From assembly GCF_900104725.1 (NCBI RefSeq), contig NZ_LT629758.1, positions 7,650,001 to 7,714,000 on the forward strand: 64,000 bases of DNA. The letters are read 5' to 3'. Within the stretch, counting starts at the first letter, position 1. Every line of letters starts with the position of its first letter. The notes beneath the pieces are model-generated. The model searched no databases and was not told where the DNA came from. It worked only from the letters and a program-made list of their open reading frames with translations. Below, one piece after another: positions 39,379 to 48,195 of this stretch. The DNA is from Actinoplanes derwentensis (lineage in GTDB: Bacteria > Actinomycetota > Actinomycetes > Mycobacteriales > Micromonosporaceae). The position numbers and the translations under genes were made by a program.

Positions 39379-41391
39379 TCAGAACTGCGGGTGTGGGATG
39401 AGAACCTCGGCAACGGCCTCGCCGAGCCACTGGGCGGCGTTGCAGCTCACGGCGTTTCCGGCCTGCATCATCTGCTCGCCGTTGCCGCCGAGGACGAGGT
39501 AGTCGTCCGGGAAGGTCTGAGCTTTCAGGCTTTCCCGCGCCTTGAGCATTCGGTAGTAGGCGTCGAAGACGTCGTCGTCGTTGAGGATCGCCAGTTCGGC
39601 TTCGGTGGCGGTGACCAGCGCGTGGCGGTCGTGGGTGGTGACGGTGCCGAGCGGGTGTCCGGCAAGGTCGGCCTGGCCGTTGCCGTAGTAGGGCACGACC
39701 AGGGCGTTGTGCCGGGCGGTGGTGATGGTGGCCAATGGATCCTCGACCGACTGCGCTTCGGCGTGGTTGCGCTGGACGTCGATGAACGCGCCGGGGTACG
39801 GGGTGACCAGGGCTTCGCAGCCCTTCCCGTTGGCCATCACAGTGCGGCCGGGCCCGCCGATGAGGTCGATGGGCTCTTCGGCCCAGGTGCCGCCGACGGG
39901 GACGGACATCGGCGGGAAGACCACGGCGTCGCCCTGCTTGACGGTCTGGGCGGCGAGCGGTTCGTCGCTGAGTGCGTGCAGGCGCAGGCTGTCGTGGTTG
40001 AGCGCCACCCGGAACGGCTGGGGCGGAGTGACGATGCCGTGGTGGTCGACGGTGGTGACGGTGCCGAGCGGCTCGTCGTGCACGCCCTTGACCATGCGCC
40101 GGGGGTCCGGGTCGCTGAAGTTCTTGACGTAGAAGACGTTCGGCGGGACGACGGCGCTGAGAGTTGGTGAGCACTGGGCGGTGGTCATCGGCGTCTGGTC
40201 GGCCGGCCACGCCCGCAGGGCGCCGGGGCGTTCGTGGGTGTTCCCGGCGACCGTGGCGATCATCCGGCGGCGGCCGTACTTGCGCATCCCGGCACGGATG
40301 CGGCCCATCGTCTTCGGGGCGAGACCCTCGGGCTTCTTGGCGGTGCGGGGAAGGTCACCGATCCGAATGCCGACATCCGACCAGTCGATGGCGGTGGCAG
40401 CGGGCAGGACGTACGGCTCGACGCGCTGGCCGCACCCGCCGTTCGGGCAGGTGTACCAGTATTGGCCGTACGAGGAGTTCGGGTTGCGCCGGTAGCGGCC
40501 GACAAGGAACTTGCGCTGGTGCATCTTCGGCAGCCACGTCTGCAAGCCGTGGACCTGGCGCTCGCAGTTGAAGCACCAGGACACCGGCTTCGGGGTGACG
40601 TCCGGGCTGCGGCCGATGTCCTTGCGGACGAAGACGATGTAGAGCCGGTCACGCCATTGGGGGGCGTAGGGGATGCCGTTGCCGCCGACGTGCGCGCTGT
40701 TCACGGACGCGAGCTGGTAGTGGTAGCCCAGGCGCTCCATACCGCTGAGCCACCAGTCGAACAACTCCCAGCGCTCGGCGACATCGGGGACGTTCTCGAT
40801 GATGATCGCCTTGAAGCGCCACACTTCGGTGGCGCGGATGACGTCCATGAAGGTCGCTCGGGTGCGCTCGCGGCCCTTTTCCGAGACGTGGCCGAGCATC
40901 TCGACCATGTCGAAGCCGCCGCCCTCGTAGCGCTTCGGGCCGCCGTTGCCGCCCGCGGGGCTGAGTTCGGTGCAGATCGGGGACGCCCACAGCACGTCGG
41001 CGCCGCGCGGCAGGTAGCGGAAGTCGTAGTTGTTGACGTCCGCGCACAGGTGCTCGGCGTTGGTGAAGTTAGCGGCGTGGGTGTCGATGGCGGTGCGCCA
41101 GTGGTTCGCGGCGAGCAGGAGTTCGTACCCGGCGTTACTCAGGCCGATCGAGGAGCCGCCCGCGCCGCAGAAGATGTCGACGAACTTGAGGCCGTTGCTG
41201 CGGCGTGGGGTCCACAGCTGGTTCCCTGCGGCCAGGTAGTTGAGGCGCTGTTGTTCGCGCCGGGCGACGGCTTGGGCGTCGCGGAGCTTGGTGGTGGCCA
41301 CCTCCGCGCTGACCTGGTTACGGACGGCCTGACGGGTGAAGGCTTCGATCTTGCTGTTGGCGGGTTTGGCGGCTACGGCAGTCGCGGACAT
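39379..41391 (-). CDS. C5-cytosine DNA methyltransferase (large, phage type)
   Basis: 670 residues from ATG 41391. Motif I FVDIFCGAGGSSIGL (70-84), motif IV VLWASPICTELSPAGG with the catalytic Cys140 (P-I-C instead of the usual P-P-C), motif VI IIIENVPDV, motif VIII PQWRDRLYIVFVR, motif X GNAVSCNAAQWLGEAV. Between VIII and the target region is an insertion with two Cys pairs (WCFNCERQ and YTCPNGGCGQ), a likely zinc ribbon. The DEPLGTVTTVDHHGIV-type repeat occurs three times, as in phage enzymes. It methylates cytosine at C5 in a site I cannot predict; no cognate restriction gene is near. Confidence 0.9.
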   Translation of the reverse strand: MSATAVAAKPANSKIEAFTRQAVRNQVSAEVATTKLRDAQAVARREQQRLNYLAAGNQLWTPRRSNGLKFVDIFCGAGGSSIGLSNAGYELLLAANHWRTAIDTHAANFTNAEHLCADVNNYDFRYLPRGADVLWASPICTELSPAGGNGGPKRYEGGGFDMVEMLGHVSEKGRERTRATFMDVIRATEVWRFKAIIIENVPDVAERWELFDWWLSGMERLGYHYQLASVNSAHVGGNGIPYAPQWRDRLYIVFVRKDIGRSPDVTPKPVSWCFNCERQVHGLQTWLPKMHQRKFLVGRYRRNPNSSYGQYWYTCPNGGCGQRVEPYVLPAATAIDWSDVGIRIGDLPRTAKKPEGLAPKTMGRIRAGMRKYGRRRMIATVAGNTHERPGALRAWPADQTPMTTAQCSPTLSAVVPPNVFYVKNFSDPDPRRMVKGVHDEPLGTVTTVDHHGIVTPPQPFRVALNHDSLRLHALSDEPLAAQTVKQGDAVVFPPMSVPVGGTWAEEPIDLIGGPGRTVMANGKGCEALVTPYPGAFIDVQRNHAEAQSVEDPLATITTARHNALVVPYYGNGQADLAGHPLGTVTTHDRHALVTATEAELAILNDDDVFDAYYRMLKARESLKAQTFPDDYLVLGGNGEQMMQAGNAVSCNAAQWLGEAVAEVLIPHPQF

Positions 41392-41566
41392 GTGTTGGGT
41401 GCCTCCAACGAAAACGCCGCCCGGCGATGCCGGACGGCGAGGTGGGTTCTGGTTTCGAGGGGATCGAGGGATCGGTACGCGGCTGTGTCGGCCGGGTGCA
41501 GCCATCCGGGGGCGCCCGGATGGCTAGGTGTGGTGCACGTGCCGGAACTCGCACACCAAGCGGTGC

Positions 41567-41585
41567 TGTCCGGAACGTCTGGACA
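41567..41585. promoter_or_regulatory. Operator-like palindrome, copy 2, in a 334-base gap
   Basis: TGTCCGGAACGTCTGGACA lies 176 bases upstream of the C5 methyltransferase start. The ~78 bases after it (to ~41663) resemble the bases after copy 4 (AAGCTAGA versus AATCTAGA, then CTGCAGGTCAG versus CCGCAGCTCAG). The rest of 41392-41725 shows no gene; 41415-41439 is a weaker hairpin. Confidence 0.7.
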
Positions 41586-41725
41586 AAGCTAGATCATGGT
41601 GCTGCTCCGGACCAAGATCTGCAGGTCAGGAGAGGGCTCCTTGCGCTGCGCACGTGGCGTGTGCCGTGCCGGTGTGGGTGTGTGAGCGCTCGCCGGCGGG
41701 CAGGCGCCTGTAGACGCCGGGGTGG

Positions 41726-43261
41726 TTAGATCGCCGCGCCCAGGTCCAGGTGCATCTGGCCGAACATGACGCCCCACGGGTCCGAGGTCTCGGCTACCTC
41801 GATCGGCGGCGCGTACCGGTCGCTGCGCCACAGCAGAGCCGCCCGGTCGACGTCGTCCAGATCGGCGTCGACGTCGAGCCGGTCGGCATACGCCTGCAGG
41901 TATCGGGCCGCGAGCCGGTCCCGGCCACCGCGCCACGCCTGCTGCACGTCGATCAGGTCGGTTTCGGGGGTGTGTTCGGAGAGACCGAACGCGGCGCGCA
42001 TGGCGGCCTGTACCCGGGTGTGCCGCTCGCGTTCGAGGTCGCTGACCGGCAGCATCCCGCCGCTCCAGAGCAGCAGGCTCCATACCGACACCGGCACGGT
42101 CTTCGTCGGCGGTGACTTCCAGATCTCATGGGCGGCCTTCTCCGCGGCCCGTTTGGTGTCGCTGGTGTTGGCACAGGTGATGCACAGGCCGATGGTCGGG
42201 CCGACCTTGCCGTCCTCGTCAGCGTCCAGGCTGGCGGGCGCGGCGTGCTCGCCGAGGGCCATGTCGTCGTTGCCGTCGAACTGCCACAGCAGCCACCCGC
42301 ATCCCCAGCACTGCGCCCGGTACCGGAACACCCGCTCCCGGTTGGTGCTGGGGTCGTGCCACACCTGCACCGGTGCTTCCTGCACCGCCCGGGTGGTGAG
42401 CCACGGGTAGCGCACCGGCACCGGTTCGATCGCGTCCGGGTAGTGCCGGAACAGGTATGGCGGCAGCCCTTCATGGCCGCGCACCGGCCGGGCCATCCAG
42501 ATCACGCACGTCTTGAGCCCGTCGAAGGTGTCGTCCGGCAGGTTCTCCCATCCTCCGAAGTCCTCGACGAGCCGCCGTACGTCCTTGTGCTGGCGGTCGC
42601 GGCGGAAGGAGAAACCGTTCGGCACCACCGCGACCAGGCGGCCGCCGGGTTCGAGCATGTTCCACGCCGTCATCACGTGGTCGATCCAGAGGGCGGGTTG
42701 ACCCGGCGCCGAGAACGGCGGGTTCATGACCACTCCGTCGAACAGTTCGGCCCTGCCCGGGCCGGCCGCGTACTCCTCGAACGTCGTGTCGATCACTGTG
42801 ACCCGGTCAGGGTGGCCGTCCAGTTTGGCGGCGCGGGCGGTGTTCGGCTCGACGGCGACGACGTGCAGTTCGTCGTTGGCCTCCAGGATCGCCCGGACGA
42901 TCTGGCCGTCCCCGGCTGACGGCTCCAGGATCCGCGATCCGGGAGGCATCCGGGCCAGGTCGCTGAACGGGCAGGTGGTGGTCAGTTGCTCGGCAAGCCA
43001 GTCCGGGGTGGGGACGTAGCCGTCATCCTTGGTCGCGGAGAAACACATGCCGGAGGCGATGACCGCGCGGAGTGCCGGGCGTGGGTCGAACTCGAAGATG
43101 AACGCGCTGCGGTTGGTCTCGTAGCGGCCGCCGAGCAGGATGAGCACCCTGGCCACGGATCTCCACACATCACCGGCGAGTTGGCCGGTGATGTGGATAC
43201 GGTCGCGGGCGGTCTGAGCGTTGGCCAGCGCGGCTCGTGTCCGCGCGTCGACCTGATGCAT
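41726..43261 (-). CDS. N6-adenine-type DNA methyltransferase
   Basis: 511 residues from ATG 43261 (CAGGAG upstream). Motif I is ILEPSAGDGQIVRAIL (111-126), the acidic residue VVAVEPN follows, and motif IV is GVVMNPPFSAPG with NPPF at 180-183, the amino-methyltransferase signature. The YVPTPDWLAEQL just before motif I is typical of type-IIG/phage enzymes. Residues ~305-370 hold a Cys-rich insert (CWGCGWLLW, LCITCANT). The C-terminal helical part may read the DNA site. No restriction subunit is adjacent. Confidence 0.87.
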   Translation of the reverse strand: MHQVDARTRAALANAQTARDRIHITGQLAGDVWRSVARVLILLGGRYETNRSAFIFEFDPRPALRAVIASGMCFSATKDDGYVPTPDWLAEQLTTTCPFSDLARMPPGSRILEPSAGDGQIVRAILEANDELHVVAVEPNTARAAKLDGHPDRVTVIDTTFEEYAAGPGRAELFDGVVMNPPFSAPGQPALWIDHVMTAWNMLEPGGRLVAVVPNGFSFRRDRQHKDVRRLVEDFGGWENLPDDTFDGLKTCVIWMARPVRGHEGLPPYLFRHYPDAIEPVPVRYPWLTTRAVQEAPVQVWHDPSTNRERVFRYRAQCWGCGWLLWQFDGNDDMALGEHAAPASLDADEDGKVGPTIGLCITCANTSDTKRAAEKAAHEIWKSPPTKTVPVSVWSLLLWSGGMLPVSDLERERHTRVQAAMRAAFGLSEHTPETDLIDVQQAWRGGRDRLAARYLQAYADRLDVDADLDDVDRAALLWRSDRYAPPIEVAETSDPWGVMFGQMHLDLGAAI

Positions 43262-43304
43262 GATAGGTGTCTCCTGGGATGTGTTGGGGAACCGTTCCAG
43301 GTGC

Positions 43305-43345
43305 CGCGGCCGGGCTCGGGGTGCCTCCCGACAAGCCCGGCCGCG
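43305..43345. other. Intercistronic stem-loop (12-bp stem)
   Basis: CGCGGCCGGGCT pairs with AGCCCGGCCGCG across a 17-base loop, upstream of the adenine methyltransferase start. Confidence 0.7.
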
Positions 43346-43368
43346 TTGGTTCTTCCGGCGATTGGCGG

Positions 43369-44253
43369 TCAGCCGATGTCGTCGTTCTCCGCGCGCCAGA
43401 TCGCGACCACCCGATCGGCGATGCCGTCCTGGACCTCGCTGAGTTCAGCGTGCGGGTCGTCTCGGATCTCGGCGAGCGTGTGCAGCGCGCACCGAATCTC
43501 GTCCGGGGTGAGCTGGGCGAAACCCTGTTGCGGCGGTGCGGTGGCCGCGATGCCGCCCGGCGGCTGGTTGTCGTCGATCCAGAGCGTCGCCGTGTGGCGC
43601 ATGGCCTGCTCGATCCGCATGCCCTCCGCCGGGTCGACCTCGTCGGTGGTGATCTCGGGGAAGGCGGCGGCCAACTGGTTCCAGAACGCCGCCGTCGCCT
43701 CGTCGATCGCGGTTCCGACACGCTGACGGCGGGCGAGGTCGTCGTTGACCGCTGCGGCGACCAGCGCGGCGACCTCGGCGGGCTGTGCCAGGTACGGCAC
43801 GGTCTGGCTGTGCCGGTCGTCGTTGGGTGGACCGTAGGACACGCTTTCGGCGGTGTCGATGTACGCGTGGCGGTGGCCCGGGCCGACGTAGTCGCAGGGC
43901 CCCAGTGTGACCGTCCACGGTTCGTTGGCATCCCGGCCGGGCCACGAGGCGTTCGGGGCGGCGTACAGGGTGGCGCAGTTGCCGCTGGAGTGCAGGATCA
44001 TCGTGGCGACGTCGAACCTGCCCAACTCGGCGGCGATCACATCGAGGCCCACCTGAGTGGGTCGGCGACCCTCGTCGTAGGCGTCCCGCAGGCTGGTCAT
44101 GTCGACGGGGTCAGGCTCCACGCCGAACCGGGCGGGATCGATGTTGCGGGCCAGCCCCCACAGTTGGCTGTCGGTTGGCAGTAGGGCGCAGTTGTCGGCG
44201 TGCTCGCGACCGATGCGCGTCAGCTCCTGGTGCGTGTTCTCGATGGATGCCAT
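43369..44253 (-). CDS. Hypothetical 294-residue protein
   Basis: ATG 44253. Blocks: LLPTDSQLWGLARNIDPARFGVEPDPVDMTSL, SSGNCATLYAAPNASWPGRDANEPW, then helical AEVAALVAAAVNDDLARRQ and FWNQLAAAFPEITTDEVDPAEGMR. It shares a loose pattern with the protein at 36519-37481. Two Cys (NCALL, GNCATLY) are not arranged as a zinc site. Function unknown. Upstream are a stem-loop and operator copy 3, so it may head a transcription unit that also carries the adenine methyltransferase gene downstream. Confidence 0.65.
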   Translation of the reverse strand: MASIENTHQELTRIGREHADNCALLPTDSQLWGLARNIDPARFGVEPDPVDMTSLRDAYDEGRRPTQVGLDVIAAELGRFDVATMILHSSGNCATLYAAPNASWPGRDANEPWTVTLGPCDYVGPGHRHAYIDTAESVSYGPPNDDRHSQTVPYLAQPAEVAALVAAAVNDDLARRQRVGTAIDEATAAFWNQLAAAFPEITTDEVDPAEGMRIEQAMRHTATLWIDDNQPPGGIAATAPPQQGFAQLTPDEIRCALHTLAEIRDDPHAELSEVQDGIADRVVAIWRAENDDIG

Positions 44254-44274
44254 CGGATGCTGTCCCTTCACAGG

Positions 44275-44307
44275 CGAAGGGGCCGCCGTCGCCCGGCGGC
44301 CCCTTCG
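44275..44307. other. Intercistronic stem-loop (14-bp stem)
   Basis: CGAAGGGGCCGCCG pairs with CGGCGGCCCCTTCG, 5-base loop, 21 bases upstream of the 294-residue protein start. Confidence 0.75.
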
Positions 44308-44380
44308 GTCGAAATTCGGTGTTGTGTCGTCTGGTGACGCAGCCGCATGTCGCTCGGTATCCCGCAAATCGTGCGGATGA

Positions 44381-44399
44381 CGTCCGGAATGTCTGGACG
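44381..44399. promoter_or_regulatory. Operator-like palindrome, copy 3
   Basis: CGTCCGGAATGTCTGGACG, in the 303-base gap between two leftward genes. GATTCCGCAGCTCA follows ~25 bases on, as after copy 4. No gene is seen in 44308-44556. Confidence 0.65.
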
Positions 44400-44556
44400 T
44401 CTTCCGTGCGGGAGAATGCCTTGCGATTCCGCAGCTCACGTGGTCCAGGCTTGCGCCGTCAGTCCCGGTGGTTCTGGCAGCCGTCGTAGGCCAGCGTGCC
44501 GTACTGACCGTCGCGCACGTCCTCGGGCTAGGCGTCGCGGCCGTCGCCCTGTTGGC

Positions 44557-45906
44557 CTAAGCCTGATGCGGGCCCTGATCGTTCACTGCCGTCTCCGGCT
44601 GGGCGGCCAGCAGTGCACCGGCCTGCATCCGCCGACTGACCTCGTCCTCGACCGCGTTGATCAGATCGCTGCTGGCCGGGTCCTCAGGGTCATACTCCAG
44701 CCCGGCCTGGTGGGAGTACATATTCGCGTCGACGAAGGCGTGCAGGTGGGAGAAGCAGGTCACCGTACGCGGCACGATCCCCTCGGCAACATCCCTACGC
44801 ACCTCTGCCATGACCTTGTCGGCGAATGCCGTGACCTGTTTCGGCACGGCTGCCGGCTCGCCCGCCAGAAGCCGGGCCGCGTCGGTCACTGTCCGGCAGC
44901 CCGCGAGGACCTGCCGCAGTTCCCGGACGCTCATCCCGGCCCGCATCAGGCTTTCGTCGAGGTGCGACCAGTTGCTCATGATGACGCTAGCGCCTTCGCC
45001 CGTCAGCATCCGCAGGCCCTCGATCGCCAAGCCAATGGACTCGGCGGTGATCCATTCCCCGGACCCATACACCCCCTCCGCCCGGTTGAAGGGCAGGCCT
45101 GCTGCGCGGGCGATCTGCTCGGACGGCTCTACCGGGAAGCCTTTCGCCGGGTAGTCGTCGATCTGCTGTTCGGGCAGCGACCCGTTCAACAGTGCCCGCA
45201 CAATGCCGAAAAGTGCGGCCGCAGGCTGCGGATTCCAGTGGTCGCACGTCTCCAGGAGCACGGCCGTGGCCCGTCCCCGCATCTCCACAGCGGTGGCCAG
45301 GCTGTCGCTGGCATCGTCGGCGGGCAGGCCGACGGGAACCGGCGGCTTGACCCCGAGCAGGATCTCGTATGCCAGGTAGACGGCGGCTTTCGCCGCGTCG
45401 TTGCCGTCCTGCCGATAGTCGGCCTCCGGCAATCCCTTCGCACCGGTCCGCAGGCTCCGGGCGAGCTTGCGGTCCGCCTCCTCGTACTGGGCGTACATGA
45501 CCAGCGCCGTGGTACGGAATCGTTCGATCAGCTCCGCGATCGGGCTGTTGCCGCCAGCCTGCCGGGTGAACCGGGGAGTCAGCGGCTCCAGCGGCTGGAA
45601 CCGGTACACGTCCGCCGCGTCGCTGCCCTCCAAGTCGGCGATCTTCGCCTGGGCGGCCGGGTCCTCGATCCCGGTCGGCCCGTACAGCGTGAAACCGTCC
45701 GCCAGGCTGCCGGTGAGCAGCACCTGCCGGAGCGGTCCGAACCGGTCGACCAGCGCCTGTCCGAGGCTCGCCAGGTCCTCGCCGCTGCCGGTCATCTCGT
45801 AGTCGCCGTTCAATCGCACGCCGACCTGCCGGTAGCCGACGAATCCGCCCCGACGCAGCGGGTCGCCTTCGCTCAAGAACTCGTCGATGTAGTCGCTGCT
45901 GTTCAT
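44557..45906 (-). CDS. Hypothetical 449-residue protein
   Basis: ATG 45906 behind GGAGGAGGC. Largely helical and acidic. The middle (LIERFRTTALVMYAQYEEADRKLARSL, LETCDHWNPQPAAALFGIVRALL) and the C-terminal part (LMRAGMSVRELRQVLAGCRTVTDAARLLAGEP, CFSHLHAFVDANMYSHQAG) have well-patterned helices. No known motif. It has neighbours on both sides in the same direction and no operator of its own. Confidence 0.65.
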   Translation of the reverse strand: MNSSDYIDEFLSEGDPLRRGGFVGYRQVGVRLNGDYEMTGSGEDLASLGQALVDRFGPLRQVLLTGSLADGFTLYGPTGIEDPAAQAKIADLEGSDAADVYRFQPLEPLTPRFTRQAGGNSPIAELIERFRTTALVMYAQYEEADRKLARSLRTGAKGLPEADYRQDGNDAAKAAVYLAYEILLGVKPPVPVGLPADDASDSLATAVEMRGRATAVLLETCDHWNPQPAAALFGIVRALLNGSLPEQQIDDYPAKGFPVEPSEQIARAAGLPFNRAEGVYGSGEWITAESIGLAIEGLRMLTGEGASVIMSNWSHLDESLMRAGMSVRELRQVLAGCRTVTDAARLLAGEPAAVPKQVTAFADKVMAEVRRDVAEGIVPRTVTCFSHLHAFVDANMYSHQAGLEYDPEDPASSDLINAVEDEVSRRMQAGALLAAQPETAVNDQGPHQA

Positions 45907-45980
45907 GGTAGTGCCTCCTCCTTCGGGCCCGAGCGTTCTGCCCAGTGCCACTCGATGCCCCGCCAGCCCTGCACGCAGCG

Positions 45981-46049
45981 GGGGTGACGGGCCGTCGGAC
46001 GGCACAGGTCAGGGAATTCCGCGAGGTTCCTGACCGGTGGCCGTCACCC
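45981..46049. other. Compound intercistronic stem-loop
   Basis: The outer stem GGGTGACGG/CCGTCACCC encloses an inner GGTCAGG-GAA/TTCCTGACC stem with one bulge. It overlaps the stop of the first TGTWMYD paralog. Confidence 0.6.
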
Positions 46050-46502
46050 TGTGATCAGGTAGGCGTCCTTGCCGGGGATCATGTGGACGGTGCCGATGGG
46101 GTGCAGGTCCACGTTGGCGTTGAAGTCGCGCCAGGTGCGGGTGTCGGGGTTCCAGTCGCCCTCGCCGACGACCGGGACCCGTAGCTCCGGGTAGTGGGCG
46201 ACAGCCCACCAGCGATCGGCCATGGCCCACGACCAGTTCCGCAGGTTGAGGCCCTCGGGGATCGGGCTGTCGCCGTACGCGGTGATCAGCGTGCTGAAGG
46301 TGTCGTACATCCACGTCCCGGTGGGGAATGGCCGGGACTCACCGCCCGCCCGCCCGGGGAACTCGCGCCAGGCGTCCTTGCGTTCGTGCTCCATGCGGCG
46401 GGCGATCTCATCGGGCACGATGACGACCTCGCGGCCGTCGGCTTTGGTGGTGATCAGGATCCGGTCGGGGGTGAGTGTCGGGACCGGATGGGTGTCCTGC
46501 AC
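46044..46502 (-). CDS. TGTWMYD-type paralog 1 (unknown family)
   Basis: 152 residues from GTG 46502 (GAAAGGAC upstream). It shares with the next two genes LxVPDEI-RRM, FPTGTWMYDTFSTLITAYGDSPIPEGL, a W..D.. block (GDWNPDTRTWRDFNANVDLHPIG) and a C-terminal basic/aromatic end. The shared Trp, Asp and His residues suggest one folded domain. Function unknown. Confidence 0.65.
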   Translation of the reverse strand: MQDTHPVPTLTPDRILITTKADGREVVIVPDEIARRMEHERKDAWREFPGRAGGESRPFPTGTWMYDTFSTLITAYGDSPIPEGLNLRNWSWAMADRWWAVAHYPELRVPVVGEGDWNPDTRTWRDFNANVDLHPIGTVHMIPGKDAYLITG

Positions 46503-46549
46503 GGTGGTGTCCTTTCTTCGGGGTGGGTTGTTCGCGGGCGGGCTGGCGG

Positions 46550-47014
46550 TCAGCCCTTGAACATGAAGGCGTGCGGGTTCCAGCAGGAGGTCCAGGCGTG
46601 GCCCTGCGGGTGCAGGTCGGCGTTGCCGTTGAGGTCGCACCACATGCCGTTCGTGTCGTCCCAGTCGCTGGCGCCACCGATACCGGGCACCAGGTGTGAG
46701 CGGTAGGCGGCTTCGGCTCGGTGCCCGCCGGCCCGAGCCCGCTCGCGGATGTCGTAGTGGGCGGGGATGTCGCTGGCCGCGTAGGCGACCATCAGGGTCG
46801 TGACCGTGTCGTACATCCACGTGCCGGTCGGGAACTCGCAGGACTCCCCGTAGGCGTAGCCGCCGCGCTGTTCGCGCCATCCGGCTCTGATCTCGCGGGC
46901 CATCCGGCGGGTGATCTCGTCGGGCAGAACGAGCACCTCAAGGCCGAGCCAGTCGGTGGCGAAGCGGATTTGGTTGACGGTCAGCGTCGATACGGCCGCA
47001 GCGGTGTTCGGCAT
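46550..47014 (-). CDS. TGTWMYD-type paralog 2 (unknown family)
   Basis: 154 residues. Same order of blocks as its neighbours: VLVLPDEITRRMAREIRAGWREQ, FPTGTWMYDTVTTLMVAYAASDIPAHY, SDWDDTNGMWCDLNGNADLHPQG, then SCWNPHAFMFKG. It is closest to paralog 1, so the pair arose by tandem duplication. The stop lies 47 bases before the next start downstream. Confidence 0.65.
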   Translation of the reverse strand: MPNTAAAVSTLTVNQIRFATDWLGLEVLVLPDEITRRMAREIRAGWREQRGGYAYGESCEFPTGTWMYDTVTTLMVAYAASDIPAHYDIRERARAGGHRAEAAYRSHLVPGIGGASDWDDTNGMWCDLNGNADLHPQGHAWTSCWNPHAFMFKG

Positions 47015-47062
47015 GGGCGGTCGGCTCCTCTCAGGCGAAGGGGTGTGGTGCCGGGAGACGGA

Positions 47063-47093
47063 CCGGCCGCGCCCTCGATGAGGTCGCGGCCGG
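47063..47093. other. Intercistronic stem-loop (9-bp stem)
   Basis: CCGGCCGCG and CGCGGCCGG, 13-base loop, between paralogs 2 and 3. Confidence 0.65.
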
Positions 47094-47117
47094 AGAGCGG
47101 GGTGGCGCAGTGGTGGG

Positions 47118-47573
47118 TCAGTCGCCCTTTACGGCGCGCTTGAAGGCGATCGCGTGATCGGGGCAGAGGTGCGGGCCGACGACGTGTAGGTCGGGGTCGA
47201 CCGGGGCGTCCGGTGTCCGGGTCTGCTCGTTCCAGTCGTCGGCGCTGATGATCGGCGGCCACAGCGTGAGGCCGTGGGCGGCGGAAAACCGGTTCGTCAG
47301 GGCGTCCATGTACTGGTCGTGGCCGAGGCCCTCAGGGATCGGGCAGGCGGCGAGCGCCCACATGATGGTGGTGACGGTCGTGTACGTCCAGGTCCCGGAG
47401 GTGAACACCCTCACAGGGCCGGGCAGCGTGCCGAAGTGCGGGGACCAGCCGTCGGTGATCTCGGCGCGGATCCGTGCGGCGACCTCGTCTGGCACGAGTA
47501 AGGCCTGGTGGCCGTCACGGTCGTAGGCCACTCGGACCTGGTCGGTGGTGAGCGGGGGCCCGGGTTCGGTCAT
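47118..47573 (-). CDS. TGTWMYD-type paralog 3 (unknown family)
   Basis: 151 residues from ATG 47573. The most divergent copy: LLVPDEVAARIRAEITDGW, FTSGTWTYTTVTTIMWALAACPIPEGL, ADDWNEQTRTPDAPVDPDLHVVG. The aligned pattern is conserved but WMYD has become WTYT. Function unknown. It is the first of the three to be transcribed. Confidence 0.65.
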   Translation of the reverse strand: MTEPGPPLTTDQVRVAYDRDGHQALLVPDEVAARIRAEITDGWSPHFGTLPGPVRVFTSGTWTYTTVTTIMWALAACPIPEGLGHDQYMDALTNRFSAAHGLTLWPPIISADDWNEQTRTPDAPVDPDLHVVGPHLCPDHAIAFKRAVKGD

Positions 47574-47610
47574 GTGGGGCTCCGTTCTGTGTGGGGGTGG
47601 GCTTGGACGG

Positions 47611-47645
47611 CGACCGGCCGTGACCTCGGTGGTCACGGCCGGTCG
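47611..47645. other. Intercistronic stem-loop (perfect 15-bp stem)
   Basis: CGACCGGCCGTGACC and GGTCACGGCCGGTCG with loop TCGGT, between paralog 3 and the 91-residue gene. Confidence 0.8.
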
Positions 47646-47655
47646 GATGGGTCGC

Positions 47656-47931
47656 TCAGGAGGCGGTGGCGACGGTGGCGCTCAGGCGGCCGTTCTCGCT
47701 GGTGGCCCAGCTGCCGGTGATCATGTATCCGGCATAGCGCCGCAGGATGCGCTCGGCCTGGGCCGTGGCGGTCCGCTGCCACAGCCGCAGCATGTGCGGG
47801 TCGATCTTGAAGCCGGTGCGGTCGCCGTCAATATCGACGTGCAGGTACGGGGTGCCGAGGGTGTCGAAGGTGATCTCGGCGGTCGTGGTCTCGGTTGCGG
47901 TGGTGGCGGCGGGCAGGGCGGCGATCGACAT
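47656..47931 (-). CDS. Small protein sharing a GSW motif region with the Cys-rich genes further up
   Basis: 91 residues. LHVDIDGDRTGFKIDPHMLRLW, then AERILRRYAGYMITGSWATSENGRLSATV. The second half matches VRLLRRKTGYAPTGSWARTSTDRNAFTV in the protein at 53970-54404, so this is a short member of the same family without the Cys-rich tail. Operator copy 4 lies ~100 bases upstream, so it is likely the first gene of its transcript. Confidence 0.65.
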   Translation of the reverse strand: MSIAALPAATTATETTTAEITFDTLGTPYLHVDIDGDRTGFKIDPHMLRLWQRTATAQAERILRRYAGYMITGSWATSENGRLSATVATAS

Positions 47932-48028
47932 GGTGATGCCTTTCTCGTGGGTGTGGTGGGGGTTGCTCCGGCGCTGGTGGGCCGGGGGGCGGGTGACGTG
48001 TGGGCCGGGTGCCGTGCAGTGGAAGTAC

Positions 48029-48047
48029 CGTCCGGAACGTCTGGACA
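48029..48047. promoter_or_regulatory. Operator-like palindrome, copy 4
   Basis: CGTCCGGAACGTCTGGACA, with AAATCTAGAG directly after it as in copy 2. It lies in the 264-base gap between the 91-residue gene and the large Cys-rich gene. No gene is seen in the rest of the gap. Confidence 0.7.
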
Positions 48048-48195
48048 AATCTAGAGCGAGGTGATGTCCCGGATCAATTTCCGCAGCTCAGAAGGGCTCT
48101 CTCGTGTTGCGCATGCGACGTGCGCATACGTGTTGTGCGCCAGTGAGCGACCGTGGGCGCATGCGTGAGTGGCATGTGCGCGCCACCCACGCCTG

